64,000 nucleotides of DNA. It comes from Sialis fuliginosa (lineage: Eukaryota; Arthropoda; Insecta; Megaloptera; Sialidae). The notes under the pieces are model-generated. The model was not told the origin of the DNA. It did no database searches and saw only the letters and a program-made list of their open reading frames with translations. The stretch spans positions 2,170,001 to 2,234,000 of the forward strand of contig OY540820.1 of assembly GCA_961205875.1 (NCBI GenBank). The letters are read 5' to 3'. Positions 1-12,306 of the stretch are shown piece by piece. Numbering within the stretch: the stretch's first letter is position 1; each line of letters begins with the position of its first letter. The position numbers and the translations under genes are program-made.

Positions 1-1577
1 TAAATTTAAACATAAAATTTAAACATAAATTTAAACATAAGTTTGAACTTAAATTTAAACATAAATTAAAACATAAATTAAAACATAAACTTAGACATAA
101 ATTTATACATAAATTTAAACATAAATTTAAACATAAAATTTAACATAAATTTAAACATAAATTTAAACATAAAATTAAACATAAGTTTAAACATAAATTT
201 AAACATAAATTTAAACATAAATTTAAACATTAATTTAAACATAAATTTAAACATAAATTTAAACATAAATTTAAACATAAAATTAAACATAAGTTTAAAC
301 ATAAATTTAAACATAAATTTAAACATAAATTAAAACATAAACTTAAACATAAATTTAAACGTAAATTTAAACATAAATTTAAACATAAATTTAAACATAA
401 ATTAAACATAAATTTAAACATAAATTTAAACATAAATTTAAACATAAATTTAAACATAAATTTAAACATAAATTTAAACATAAATTTAAACATAAAATTA
501 AACATAAATTTAAACATAAATTTAAACATAAATTTAAACATAAATTAAAACATAAACTTAAACATAAATTTAAACTTAATTTTAAACATTAATTTAAACA
601 TAAATTTAAACATAAATTAAAACATAAATTTAAACTTAAATTTAAACATAAATTTAAACATAAATTTAAACATAAATTATAACATAAATTAAACATAAAT
701 TTAAACTTAAATTTAAACATAAATTTAAACATAAATTTAAACATAAAATTAAACATAAGTTTAAACATAAATTTAAACATAAATTTAAACATAAATTAAA
801 ACATAAATTTAAACTTAAATTTAAACATAAATTTAAACTTAAATTTAAACATAAATTTAAACATAAATTTAAACATAAATTTAAACATAAATTTAAACAT
901 AAATTAAAACATAAATTAAAACATAAATTTAAACATAAATTTAAACATAAATTTAAACATAAAATTAAAACATAAACTTAGACATAAATTTATACATAAA
1001 TTTAAACATAAATTTAAACATAAAATTTAACATAAATTTAAACATAAATTTAAACATAAAATTAAACATAAGTTTAAACATAAATTTAAACATAAATTTA
1101 AACATAAATTTAAACATAAATTAAAACATAAATTAAAACATAAATTTAAACATAAATTTAAACATAAATTAAAACATAAACTAAAACATAATTTTAAACA
1201 AAAATTTAAACATAAAATTAAACATAAATTTAACATAAATTAAAACATAAACTTAAACATAAATTTAAACATAAATTTAAATATAAATTTAAACATGAAT
1301 TAAAACATAAATTAAAACATAAATTTAAACTTAAATTTAAACATAAATTTAAACATAAATTTAAATATAAATTATAACATAAATTTAAACATAAATTAAA
1401 ACATAAAATTTAAACATAAATTTAAACATAAATTTGAACTTAAATTTAAACATAAATTTAAACATAAATTTAAACATAAAATTAAACATAAATTTGAACA
1501 TAAATTTAAACATAAATTTAAACATAAATTAGCACATAAATTTAAACTTAAATTTAAACATAAATTTAAACATAAAT
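1..1577 (+). repeat. 12-mer satellite block 0 (cut by window edge)
   Basis: Degenerate tandem array of CATAAATTTAAA with frequent variant units and occasional 11- and 13-bp units. TTTAAA and AAATTT inside the unit are each self-complementary. It aligns, with a few small indels, to about 6394-7970 in front of core 3, so it is an older copy of the same higher-order segment. A recurring variant run, CTTAGACAT followed by ATTTATACAT, appears near 90 and 975. It ends in the CTTAAATTT flank that precedes most cores, here of the TTAGCACAT type (about 1530). No gene seen. Confidence 0.95.
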
Positions 1578-2302
1578 GTCAAATCTAGTCGTTTAGACAC
1601 TAAATTTCCGATAAGTGTCCAAAAACTGATGGAATTGATTTAATATAATTTGATCCGATTGTTATGGTACGAATCGAGACGTTTATTGTCAAAATACACC
1701 GATTTAATACAAATCGAGTCGATTTGCAGATGTTATATGTTTATTTACGTGTATGATTTAGTTTATGTTTAATCTATTGCTTATGCATGTTTATATTTAT
1801 GTTTATGTTTATGTTTATATTTATGTTTATGTTTATGTTTATGTTTATGTTTATGTTTGTGTTTGTGTTTATGTTTATGTTTATGTTTTTGTTTATGTTT
1901 ATGTTTATGTTTATGTTTATGTTTATGTTTATGTTTATGTTTATGTTTATGTTTATGTTTATGTTTATGTTTATGTTTATGTTTATGTTTATGTTTATGT
2001 TTATGTTTATGTTTATGTTTATGTTTATGTTTATGTTTATGTTTATGTTTATGTTTATGTTTATGTTTATGTTTATGTTTATGTTTATGTTTATGTTTAT
2101 GTTTATGTTTATGTTTATGTTTATGTTTATGTTTATGTTTATGTTTATGTTTATGTTTATGTTTATGTTTATGTTTATGTTTATGTTTATGTTTATGTTT
2201 ATGTTTATGTTTGTGTTTGTGTTTGTGTTTATGTTTATGTTTATGTTTCTGTTTATGTTTATGTTTTAATTTAAGTTAAAGTTTATGATTAAACATAAAC
2301 TT
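1578..2302 (+). repeat. Composite unit 1: core + TTTATG array + junction
   Basis: Reference unit. Core 1578-1789 (212 bp, type I: G40, C79). It holds a 15-bp palindrome AAATCGAGTCGATTT at core positions 134-148, a GACACT/AGTGTC inverted repeat at 19-24/37-42, and ten CpGs. Its last 30 bases are degenerate TTTATG units that merge into the array. Array 1790-2266: 79 hexamers, first edge with TTTATA and two TTTGTG units, last edge with three TTTGTG, then three TTTATG, one TTTCTG and two TTTATG; one TTTTTG interruption at 1886. Junction 2267-2302 is the TTTAAGTTAAAG variant and ends in the AAGTTTATG/CATAAACTT inverted repeat. No protein or RNA family is recognised in the core. Confidence 0.95.
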
Positions 2303-2841
2303 AAACATAAATTTAAACATAAATTTAAACATAAATTTAAACATAAATTTAAACATAAATTAAAACATATATTAAAACATAAACTTAAACATAAATTAAA
2401 AGATAAATTTAAACATAAATTTAAACATAAATTTAAACATAAATTTAAACATAAATTTAAACATAAATTTAAACATAAATTTAAACATAAATTTAAACAT
2501 AAATTAAAACATAAATTTAAACTTAAATTTAAACATAAATTTAAACATAAATTTAAACATAAATTTAAACATAAAATTTAAACATAAATTTAAACATAAA
2601 TTTGAACTTAAATTTAAACATAAATTAAAACATTAATTAAAACATAAACTTAAACATAAATTTAAACATAAATTTAAACATAAATTTAAACATAAATTTA
2701 AACATAAAATTTAACATAAATTTAAACATAAATTTAAACATAAAATTAAACATAAATTTGAACATAAATTTAAACATAAATTTAAACATAAATTAGCACA
2801 TAAATTTAAACTTAAATTTAAACATAAATTTAAACATAAAT
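2303..2841 (+). repeat. 12-mer satellite block 1
   Basis: 539 bp of CATAAATTTAAA variants between units 1 and 2, ending in the TTAGCACAT-type flank. Its last 150 bp closely matches the end of block 0. No gene. Confidence 0.94.
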
Positions 2842-3626
2842 GTCAAATCTAGTCGTTTAGACACTAAATTTCCGATAAGTGTCCAAAAACTGATGGAATT
2901 GATTTAATATAATTTGATCCGATTGTTATGGTACGAATCGAGACGTTTATTGTCAAAATACACCGATTTAATACAAATCGAGTCGATTTGCAGATGTTAT
3001 ATGTTTATTTACGTGTATGATTTAGTTTATGTTTAATCTATTGCTTATGCATGTTTATATTTATGTTTATGTTTATGTTTATATTTATGTTTATGTTTAT
3101 GTTTATGTTTATGTTTATGTTTGTGTTTGTGTTTGTGTTTATGTTTATGTTTATGTTTATGTTTATGTTTATGTTTATGTTTATGTTTATGTTTATGTTT
3201 ATGTTTATGTTTATGTTTATGTTTATGTTTATGTTTATGTTTATGTTTATGTTTATGTTTATGTTTATGTTTATGTTTATGTTTATGTTTATGTTTATGT
3301 TTATGTTTATGTTTATGTTTATGTTTATGTTTATGTTTATGTTTATGTTTATGTTTATGTTTATGTTTATGTTTATGTTTATGTTTATGTTTATGTTTAT
3401 GTTTATGTTTATGTTTATGTTTATGTTTATGTTTATGTTTATGTTTATGTTTATGTTTATGTTTATGTTTATGTTTATGTTTATGTTTATGTTTATGTTT
3501 ATGTTTATGTTTATGTTTATGTTTATGTTTGTGTTTGTGTTTGTGTTTGTGTTTATGTTTATGTTTATGTTTATGTTTATGTTTATGTTTTAATTAAAGT
3601 TCAAGTTTATGATTAAACATAAACTT
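2842..3626 (+). repeat. Composite unit 2: core + TTTATG array + junction
   Basis: Core 2842-3053, type I, no length change. Array 3054-3590, 89 hexamers, three TTTGTG at the first edge and four at the last. Unlike most arrays it lacks the TTTCTG unit: six TTTATG follow the last TTTGTG block. Junction 3591-3626 is the TTAATTAAAGTTC type, with the inverted repeat at 3603-3626. Confidence 0.95.
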
Positions 3627-5108
3627 AAACATAAATTTAAACATAAATTTAAACTTAAATTTAAACATAAATTTAAACATTAATTTAAACATAAATTTAA
3701 ACATAAATTTAAACATAAATTTAAACATAAAATTAAACATAAGTTTAAACATAAATTTAAACATAAATTTAAACATAAATTAAAACATAAACTTAAACAT
3801 AAATTTAAACGTAAATTTAAACATAAATTTAAACATAAATTTAAACATAAATTTAAACATAAATTTAAACATAAATTTAAACATAAATTTAAACATAAAT
3901 TTAAACATAAATTTAAACATAAATTTAAACATAAATTTAAACATAAAATTAAACATAAATTTAAACATAAATTTAAACATAAATTTAAACATAAATTAAA
4001 ACATAAACTTAAACATAAATTTAAACTATATTTTAAACATAAATTTAAACATAAATTTAAACATAAAATAAAACATAAATTTAAACTTAAATTTAAACAT
4101 AAATTTAAACATAAATTTAAACATAAATTATAACATAAATTAAACATAAATTTAAACTTAAATTTAAACATAAATTTAAACATAAATTTAAACATAAAAT
4201 TAAACATAAGTTTAAACATAAATTTAAACATAAAATTAAACATAAGTTTAAACATAAATTTAAACATAAATTTAAACATAAATTTAAACATTAATTTAAA
4301 CATAAATTTAAACATAAATTTAAACATAAATTTAAACATAAAATTAAACATAAGTTTAAACATAAATTTAAACATAAATTTAAACATAAATTAAAACATA
4401 AACTTAAACATAAATTTAAACGTCAATTTAAACATAAATTTAAACATAAATTTAAACATAAATTAAACATAAATTTAAACATAAATTTAAACATAAATTT
4501 AAACATAAATTTAAACATAAATTTAAACATAAATTTAAACATAAATTTAAACATAAAATTAAACATAAATTTAAACATAAATTTAAACATAAATTTAAAC
4601 ATAAATTAAAACATAAACTTAAACATAAATTTAAACTTAATTTTAAACATTAATTTAAACATAAATTTAAACATAAATTAAAACATAAATTTAAACTTAA
4701 ATTTAAACATAAATTTAAACATAAATTTAAACATAAATTATAACATAAATTAAACATAAATTTAAACTTAAATTTAAACATAAATTTAAACATAAATTTA
4801 AACATAAAATTAAACATAAGTTTAAACATAAATTTAAACATAAATTAAAACATAAAATTAAACTTAAATTTAAACATAAATTTAAACTTAAATTTAAACA
4901 TAAATTAAAACATAAATTTAAACATAAATTTAAACATAAGTTTAAACATAAATTTAAACATAAAATTTAAACATAAATTTAAACATAAGTTTGAACTTAA
5001 ATTTAAACATAAATTAAAACATAAATTAAAACATAAACTTAGACATAAATTTATACATAAATTTAAACATAAATTTAAACATAAAATTTAACATAAATTT
5101 AAACATTA
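3627..5108 (+). repeat. 12-mer satellite block 2a
   Basis: 12-mer array whose part from about 3852 to 5108 is repeated at about 5270-6526 with an offset of 1418 bp (for example AAACTATA at 4023 and 5441). Contains rare CpG variants ACGTAAAT (near 3809) and ACGTCAAT (near 4420). No gene. Confidence 0.92.
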
Positions 5109-5269
5109 TTATGTTTATGTTTATGTTTATGTTTATGTTTATGTTTATGTTTATGTTTATGTTTATGTTTATGTTTATGTTTATGTTTATGTTTATGTTT
5201 ATGTTTATGTTTATGTTTATGTTTATGTTTATGTTTATGTTTATGTTTATGTTTATGTTTATGTTTATG
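5109..5269 (+). repeat. Orphan TTTATG array without a core
   Basis: A partial TTATG followed by 26 perfect TTTATG units, with no 212-bp core before it, no TTTGTG or TTTCTG edge units, and no TTAATTAAAG junction after it. It sits exactly between the two copies of the 1418-bp duplication. Its right edge forms the perfect 18-bp palindrome TTTATGTTTAAACATAAA at 5264-5281. Confidence 0.95.
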
Positions 5270-7970
5270 TTTAAACATAAATTTAAACATAAATTTAAAC
5301 ATAAATTTAAACATAAATTTAAACATAAATTTAAACATAAATTTAAACATAAATTTAAACATAAAATTAAACATAAATTTAAACATAAATTTAAACATAA
5401 ATTTAAACATAAATTAAAACATAAACTTAAACATAAATTTAAACTATATTTTAAACATAAATTTAAACATAAATTTAAACATAAAATAAAACATAAATTT
5501 AAACTTAAATTTAAACATAAATTTAAACATAAATTTAAACATAAATTATAACATAAATTAAACATAAATTTAAACTTAAATTTAAACATAAATTTAAACA
5601 TAAATTTAAACATAAAATTAAACATAAGTTTAAACATAAATTTAAACATAAAATTAAACATAAGTTTAAACATAAATTTAAACATAAATTTAAACATAAA
5701 TTTAAACATTAATTTAAACATAAATTTAAACATAAATTTAAACATAAATTTAAACATAAAATTAAACATAAGTTTAAACATAAATTTAAACATAAATTTA
5801 AACATAAATTAAAACATAAACTTAAACATAAATTTAAACGTCAATTTAAACATAAATTTAAACATAAATTTAAACATAAATTAAACATAAATTTAAACAT
5901 AAATTTAAACATAAATTTAAACATAAATTTAAACATAAATTTAAACATAAATTTAAACATAAATTTAAACATAAAATTAAACATAAATTTAAACATAAAT
6001 TTAAACATAAATTTAAACATAAATTAAAACATAAACTTAAACATAAATTTAAACTTAATTTTAAACATTAATTTAAACATAAATTTAAACATAAATTAAA
6101 ACATAAATTTAAACTTAAATTTAAACATAAATTTAAACATAAATTTAAACATAAATTATAACATAAATTAAACATAAATTTAAACTTAAATTTAAACATA
6201 AATTTAAACATAAATTTAAACATAAAATTAAACATAAGTTTAAACATAAATTTAAACATAAATTTAAACATAAATTAAAACATAAAATTAAACTTAAATT
6301 TAAACATAAATTTAAACTTAAATTTAAACATAAATTAAAACATAAATTTAAACATAAATTTAAACATAAGTTTAAACATAAATTTAAACATAAAATTTAA
6401 ACATAAATTTAAACATAAGTTTGAACTTAAATTTAAACATAAATTAAAACATAAATTAAAACATAAACTTAGACATAAATTTATACATAAATTTAAACAT
6501 AAATTTAAACATAAAATTTAACATAAATTTAAACATAAATTTAAACATAAAATTAAACATAAGTTTAAACATAAATTTAAACATAAATTTAAACATAAAT
6601 TTAAACATTAATTTAAACATAAATTTAAACATAAATTTAAACATAAATTTAAACATAAAATTAAACATAAGTTTAATAAACATAAATTTAAACATAAATT
6701 TAAACATAAATTAAAACATAAACTTAAACATAAATTTAAACGTAAATTTAAACATAAATTTAAACATAAATTTAAACATAAATTAAACATAAATTTAAAC
6801 ATAAATTTAAACATAAATTTAAACATAAATTTAAACATAAATTTAAACATAAATTTAAACATAAATTTAAACATAAAATTAAACATAAATTTAAACATAA
6901 ATTTAAACATAAATTTAAACATAAATTAAAACATAAACTTAAACATAAATTTAAACTTAATTTTAAACATTAATTTAAACATAAATTTAAACATAAATTA
7001 AAACATAAATTTAAACTTAAATTTAAACATAAATTTAAACATAAATTTAAACATAAATTATAACATAAATTAAACATAAATTTAAACTTAAATTTAAACA
7101 TAAATTTAAACATAAATTTAAACATAAAATTAAACATAAGTTTAAACATAAATTTAAACATAAATTTAAACATAAATTAAAACATAAATTTAAACTTAAA
7201 TTTAAACATAAATTTAAACTTAAATTTAAACATAAATTTAAACATAAATTTAAACATAAATTTAAACATAAATTTAAACATAAATTAAAACATAAATTAA
7301 AACATAAATTTAAACATAAATTTAAACATAAATTTAAACATAAAATTAAAACATAAACTTAGACATAAATTTATACATAAATTTAAACATAAATTTAAAC
7401 ATAAAATTTAACATAAATTTAAACATAAATTTAAACATAAAATTAAACATAAGTTTAAACATAAATGTAAACATAAATTTAAACATAAATTTAAACATAA
7501 ATTTAAACATAAATTAAAACATAAATTAAAACATAAATTTAAACATAAATTTAAACATAAATTAAAACATAAACTAAAACATAATTTTAAACATAAATTT
7601 AAACATAAAATTAAACATAAATTTAACATAAATTAAAACATAAACTTAAACATAAATTTAAACATAAATTTAAATATAAATTTAAACATGAATTAAAACA
7701 TAAATTAAAACATAAATTTAAACTTAAATTTAAACATAAATTTAAACATAAATTTAAATATAAATTATAACATAAATTTAAACATAAATTAAAACATAAA
7801 ATTTAAACATAAATTTAAACATAAATTTGAACTTAAATTTAAACATAAATTTAAACATAAATTTAAACATAAAATTAAACAAAAATTTGAACATAAATTT
7901 AAACATAAATTTAAACATAAATTAGCACATAAATTTAAACTTAAATTTTAACATAAATTTAAACATAAAT
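5270..7970 (+). repeat. 12-mer satellite block 2b
   Basis: Second copy of the 3852-5108 segment (to about 6526), then a segment matching block 0 and leading to core 3. A 3-bp longer unit near 6671 (GTTTAATAAAC) distinguishes it from block 0 and is shared with the copy near 10180. TTAGCACAT-type flank before core 3. No gene. Confidence 0.92.
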
Positions 7971-8791
7971 GTCAAATCTAGTCGTTTAGACACTAAATTT
8001 CCGATAAGTGTCCAAAAACTGATGGAATTGATTTAATATAATTTGATCCGATTGTTATGGTACGAATCGAGACGTTTATTGTCAAAATACACCGATTTAA
8101 TACAAATCGAGTCGATTTGCAGATGTTATATGTTTATTTACGTGTATGATTTAGTTTATGTTTAATCTATTGCTTATGCATGTTTATATTTATGTTTATG
8201 TTTATGTTTATATTTATGTTTATGTTTATGTTTATGTTTATGTTTATGTTTGTGTTTGTGTTTATGTTTATGTTTATGTTTATGTTTATGTTTATGTTTA
8301 TGTTTATGTTTATGTTTATGTTTATGTTTATGTTTATGTTTATGTTTATGTTTATGTTTATGTTTATGTTTATGTTTATGTTTATGTTTATGTTTATGTT
8401 TATGTTTATGTTTATGTTTATGTTTATGTTTATGTTTATGTTTATGTTTATGTTTATGTTTATGTTTATGTTTATGTTTATGTTTATGTTTATGTTTATG
8501 TTTATGTTTATGTTTATGTTTATGTTTATGTTTATGTTTATGTTTATGTTTATGTTTATGTTTATGTTTATGTTTATGTTTATGTTTATGTTTATGTTTA
8601 TGTTTATGTTTATGTTTATGTTTATGTTTATGTTTATGTTTATGTTTATGTTTATGTTTATGTTTATGTTTATGTTTATGTTTATGTTTATGTTTGTGTT
8701 TGTGTTTGTGTTTGTGTTTATGTTTATGTTTATGTTTCTGTTTATGTTTATGTTTTAATTAAAGTTCAAGTTTATGATTAAACATAAACTT
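7971..8791 (+). repeat. Composite unit 3: core + TTTATG array + junction
   Basis: Core 7971-8182, type I. Array 8183-8755, 95 hexamers, TTTGTG edge blocks of two and four, TTTCTG present. Junction 8756-8791, TTAATTAAAGTTC type. Confidence 0.95.
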
Positions 8792-11479
8792 AAACATAAA
8801 TTTAAACATAAATTTAAACATAAATTTAAACATAAATTTAAACATAAATTAAAACATAAACTTAAACATAAATTAAAACATAAATATAAACATAAATTTA
8901 AACATAAATTTAAACATAAATTTAAACATAAATTTAAACATAAATTTAAACATAAATTTAAACATAAATTTAAACATAAATTAAAACATAAATTTAAACT
9001 TAAATTCAAATATAAATTTAAACATGAATTAAAACATAAATTAAAACATAAATTTAAACTTAAATTTAAACATAAATTTAAACATAAATTTAAATATAAA
9101 TTATAACATAAATTTAAACATAAATTTAAACTTAAATTTAAACATAAATTTAAACATTAATTTAAACATAAATTAAAACATAAATTTAAACATTAATTTA
9201 AACATAAAATTTAAACATAAATTTAAACAAATTTGAACTTAAATTTAAACATAAATTAAAACATTAATTAAAACATAAACTTAGACATAAATTTAAACAT
9301 AAATTTAAACATAAATTTAAACATAAATTTAAACATAAATTAAAACATAAATTTAAACTTAAATTTAAATATAAATTTAAACATGAATTAAAACATAAAT
9401 TAAAATATAAATTTAAACTTAAATTTAAACATAAATTTAAACATAAATTTAAATATAAATTATAACATAAATTTAAACATAAATTTAAACTTAAATTTAA
9501 ACATAAATTTAAACATTAATTTAAACATAAATTAAAACATAAATTTAAACATTAATTTAAACATAAATTTAAACATAAAATTTAAACATAAATTTAAACA
9601 TAAATTTGAACTTAAATTTAAACATAAATTAAAACATAAATTTAAACAATAATTTAAACATAAATTATAACATAAATTAAACATAAATTTAAACTTAAAT
9701 TTAAACATAAATTTAAACATAAATTTAAACATAAAATTAAACATAAGTTTAAACATAAATTTAAACATAAATTTAAACATAAATTAAAACATAAAATTAA
9801 ACTTAAATTTAAACATAAATTTAAACTTAAATTTAAACATAAATTAAAACATAAATTTAAACATAAATTTAAACATAAGTTTAAACATAAATTTAAACAT
9901 AAAATTTAAACATAAATTTAAACATAAGTTTGAACTTAAATTTAAACATAAATTAAAACATAAATTAAAACATAAACTTAGACATAAATTTATACATAAA
10001 TTTAAACATAAATTTAAACATAAAATTTAACATAAATTTAAACATAAATTTAAACATAAAATTAAACATAAGTTTAAACATAAATTTAAACATAAATTTA
10101 AACATAAATTTAAACATTAATTTAAACATAAATTTAAACATAAATTTAAACATAAATTTAAACATAAAATTAAACATAAGTTTAATAAACATAAATTTAA
10201 ACATAAATTTAAACATAAATTAAAACATAAACTTAAACATAAATTTAAACGTAAATTTAAACATAAATTTAAACATAAATTTAAACATAAATTAAACATA
10301 AATTTAAACATAAATTTAAACATAAATTTAAACATAAATTTAAACATAAATTTAAACATAAATTTAAACATAAATTTAAACATAAAATTAAACATAAATT
10401 TAAACATAAATTTAAACATAAATTTAAACATAAATTAAAACATAAACTTAAACATAAATTTAAACTTAATTTTAAACATTAATTTAAACATAAATTTAAA
10501 CATAAATTAAAACATAAATTTAAACTTAAATTTAAACATAAATTTAAACATAAATTTAAACATAAATTATAACATAAATTAAACATAAATTTAAACTTAA
10601 ATTTAAACATAAATTTAAACATAAATTTAAACATAAAATTAAACATAAGTTTAAACATAAATTTAAACATAAATTTAAACATAAATTAAAACATAAATTT
10701 AAACTTAAATTTAAACATAAATTTAAACTTAAATTTAAACATAAATTTAAACATAAATTTAAACATAAATTTAAACATAAATTTAAACATAAATTAAAAC
10801 ATAAATTAAAACATAAATTTAAACATAAATTTAAACATAAATTTAAACATAAAATTAAAACATAAACTTAGACATAAATTTATACATAAATTTAAACATA
10901 AATTTAAACATAAAATTTAACATAAATTTAAACATAAATTTAAACATAAAATTAAACATAAGTTTAAACATAAATGTAAACATAAATTTAAACATAAATT
11001 TAAACATAAATTTAAACATAAATTAAAACATAAATTAAAACATAAATTTAAACATAAATTTAAACATAAATTAAAACATAAACTAAAACATAATTTTAAA
11101 CATAAATTTAAACATAAAATTAAACATAAATTTAACATAAATTAAAACATAAACTTAAACATAAATTTAAACATAAATTTAAATATAAATTTAAACATGA
11201 ATTAAAACATAAATTAAAACATAAATTTAAACTTAAATTTAAACATAAATTTAAACATAAATTTAAATATAAATTATAACATAAATTTAAACATAAATTA
11301 AAACATAAAATTTAAACATAAATTTAAACATAAATTTGAACTTAAATTTAAACATAAATTTAAACATAAATTTAAACATAAAATTAAACAAAAATTTGAA
11401 CATAAATTTAAACATAAATTTAAACATAAATTAGCACATAAATTTAAACTTAAATTTAAACATAAATTTAAACATAAAT
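8792..11479 (+). repeat. 12-mer satellite block 3
   Basis: 2.7 kb of 12-mer variants. From about 9659 it is an almost exact copy of 6150 onward at an offset of 3509 bp. The short unit ACAAATTTGAAC (near 9228) and ACAATAATTT (near 9646) are markers also found in block 4. No gene. Confidence 0.93.
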
Positions 11480-12306
11480 GTCAAATCTAGTCGTTTAGAC
11501 ACTAAATTTCCGATAAGTGTCCAAAAACTGATGGAATTGATTTAATATAATTTGATCCGATTGTTATGGTACGAATCGAGACGTTTATTGTCAAAATACA
11601 CCGATTTAATACAAATCGAGTCGATTTGCAGATGTTATATGTTTATTTACGTGTATGATTTAGTTTATGTTTAATCTATTGCTTATGCATGTTTATATTT
11701 ATGTTTATGTTTATGTTTATATTTATGTTTATGTTTATGTTTATGTTTATGTTTATGTTTGTGTTTGTGTTTATGTTTATGTTTATGTTTATGTTTATGT
11801 TTATGTTTATGTTTATGTTTATGTTTATGTTTATGTTTATGTTTATGTTTATGTTTATGTTTATGTTTATGTTTATGTTTATGTTTATGTTTATGTTTAT
11901 GTTTATGTTTATGTTTATGTTTATGTTTATGTTTATGTTTATGTTTATGTTTATGTTTATGTTTATGTTTATGTTTATGTTTATGTTTATGTTTATGTTT
12001 ATGTTTATGTTTATGTTTATGTTTATGTTTATGTTTATGTTTATGTTTATGTTTATGTTTATGTTTATGTTTATGTTTATGTTTATGTTTATGTTTATGT
12101 TTATGTTTATGTTTATGTTTATGTTTATGTTTATGTTTATGTTTATGTTTATGTTTATGTTTATGTTTATGTTTATGTTTATGTTTATGTTTATGTTTAT
12201 GTTTGTGTTTGTGTTTGTGTTTGTGTTTGTGTTTATGTTTATGTTTATGTTTCTGTTTATGTTTATGTTTTAATTAAAGTTCAAGTTTATGATTAAACAT
12301 AAACTT
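11480..12306 (+). repeat. Composite unit 4: core + TTTATG array + junction
   Basis: Core 11480-11691, type I. Array 11692-12270, 96 hexamers, one more TTTGTG than unit 3 at the last edge (five) and otherwise the same structure. Junction 12271-12306. It is the tandem copy of unit 3 (offset 3509). Confidence 0.95.

Noticed and set aside
1020..1040. CATAAA as polyadenylation signals
   Set aside because: CATAAA occurs thousands of times as the repeat unit itself, so it carries no information about transcript ends.
1578..1789. Core as a tRNA, 5S rRNA or other structured RNA gene
   Set aside because: No A box/B box arrangement, cloverleaf or terminator run is recognisable, and the core has only short inverted repeats.
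1765..2274. Val-Tyr, Met-Phe and Leu-Cys repeat open frames over each TTTATG array
   Set aside because: All three + frames of TTTATG are open, so these overlapping frames are trivial. They recur at each array with lengths set by hexamer number.
1578..2302. Non-autonomous Helitron with terminal hairpin and internal microsatellite
   Set aside because: The junction hairpin is suggestive, but no CTRR end follows it and no 5' TC end can be set against the 12-mer flank. Without isolated insertions this stays unproven.
5109..5269. Assembly artefact for the orphan array
   Set aside because: It cannot be excluded without reads, but the flanking duplication is coherent on both sides, so it is kept as an observation.
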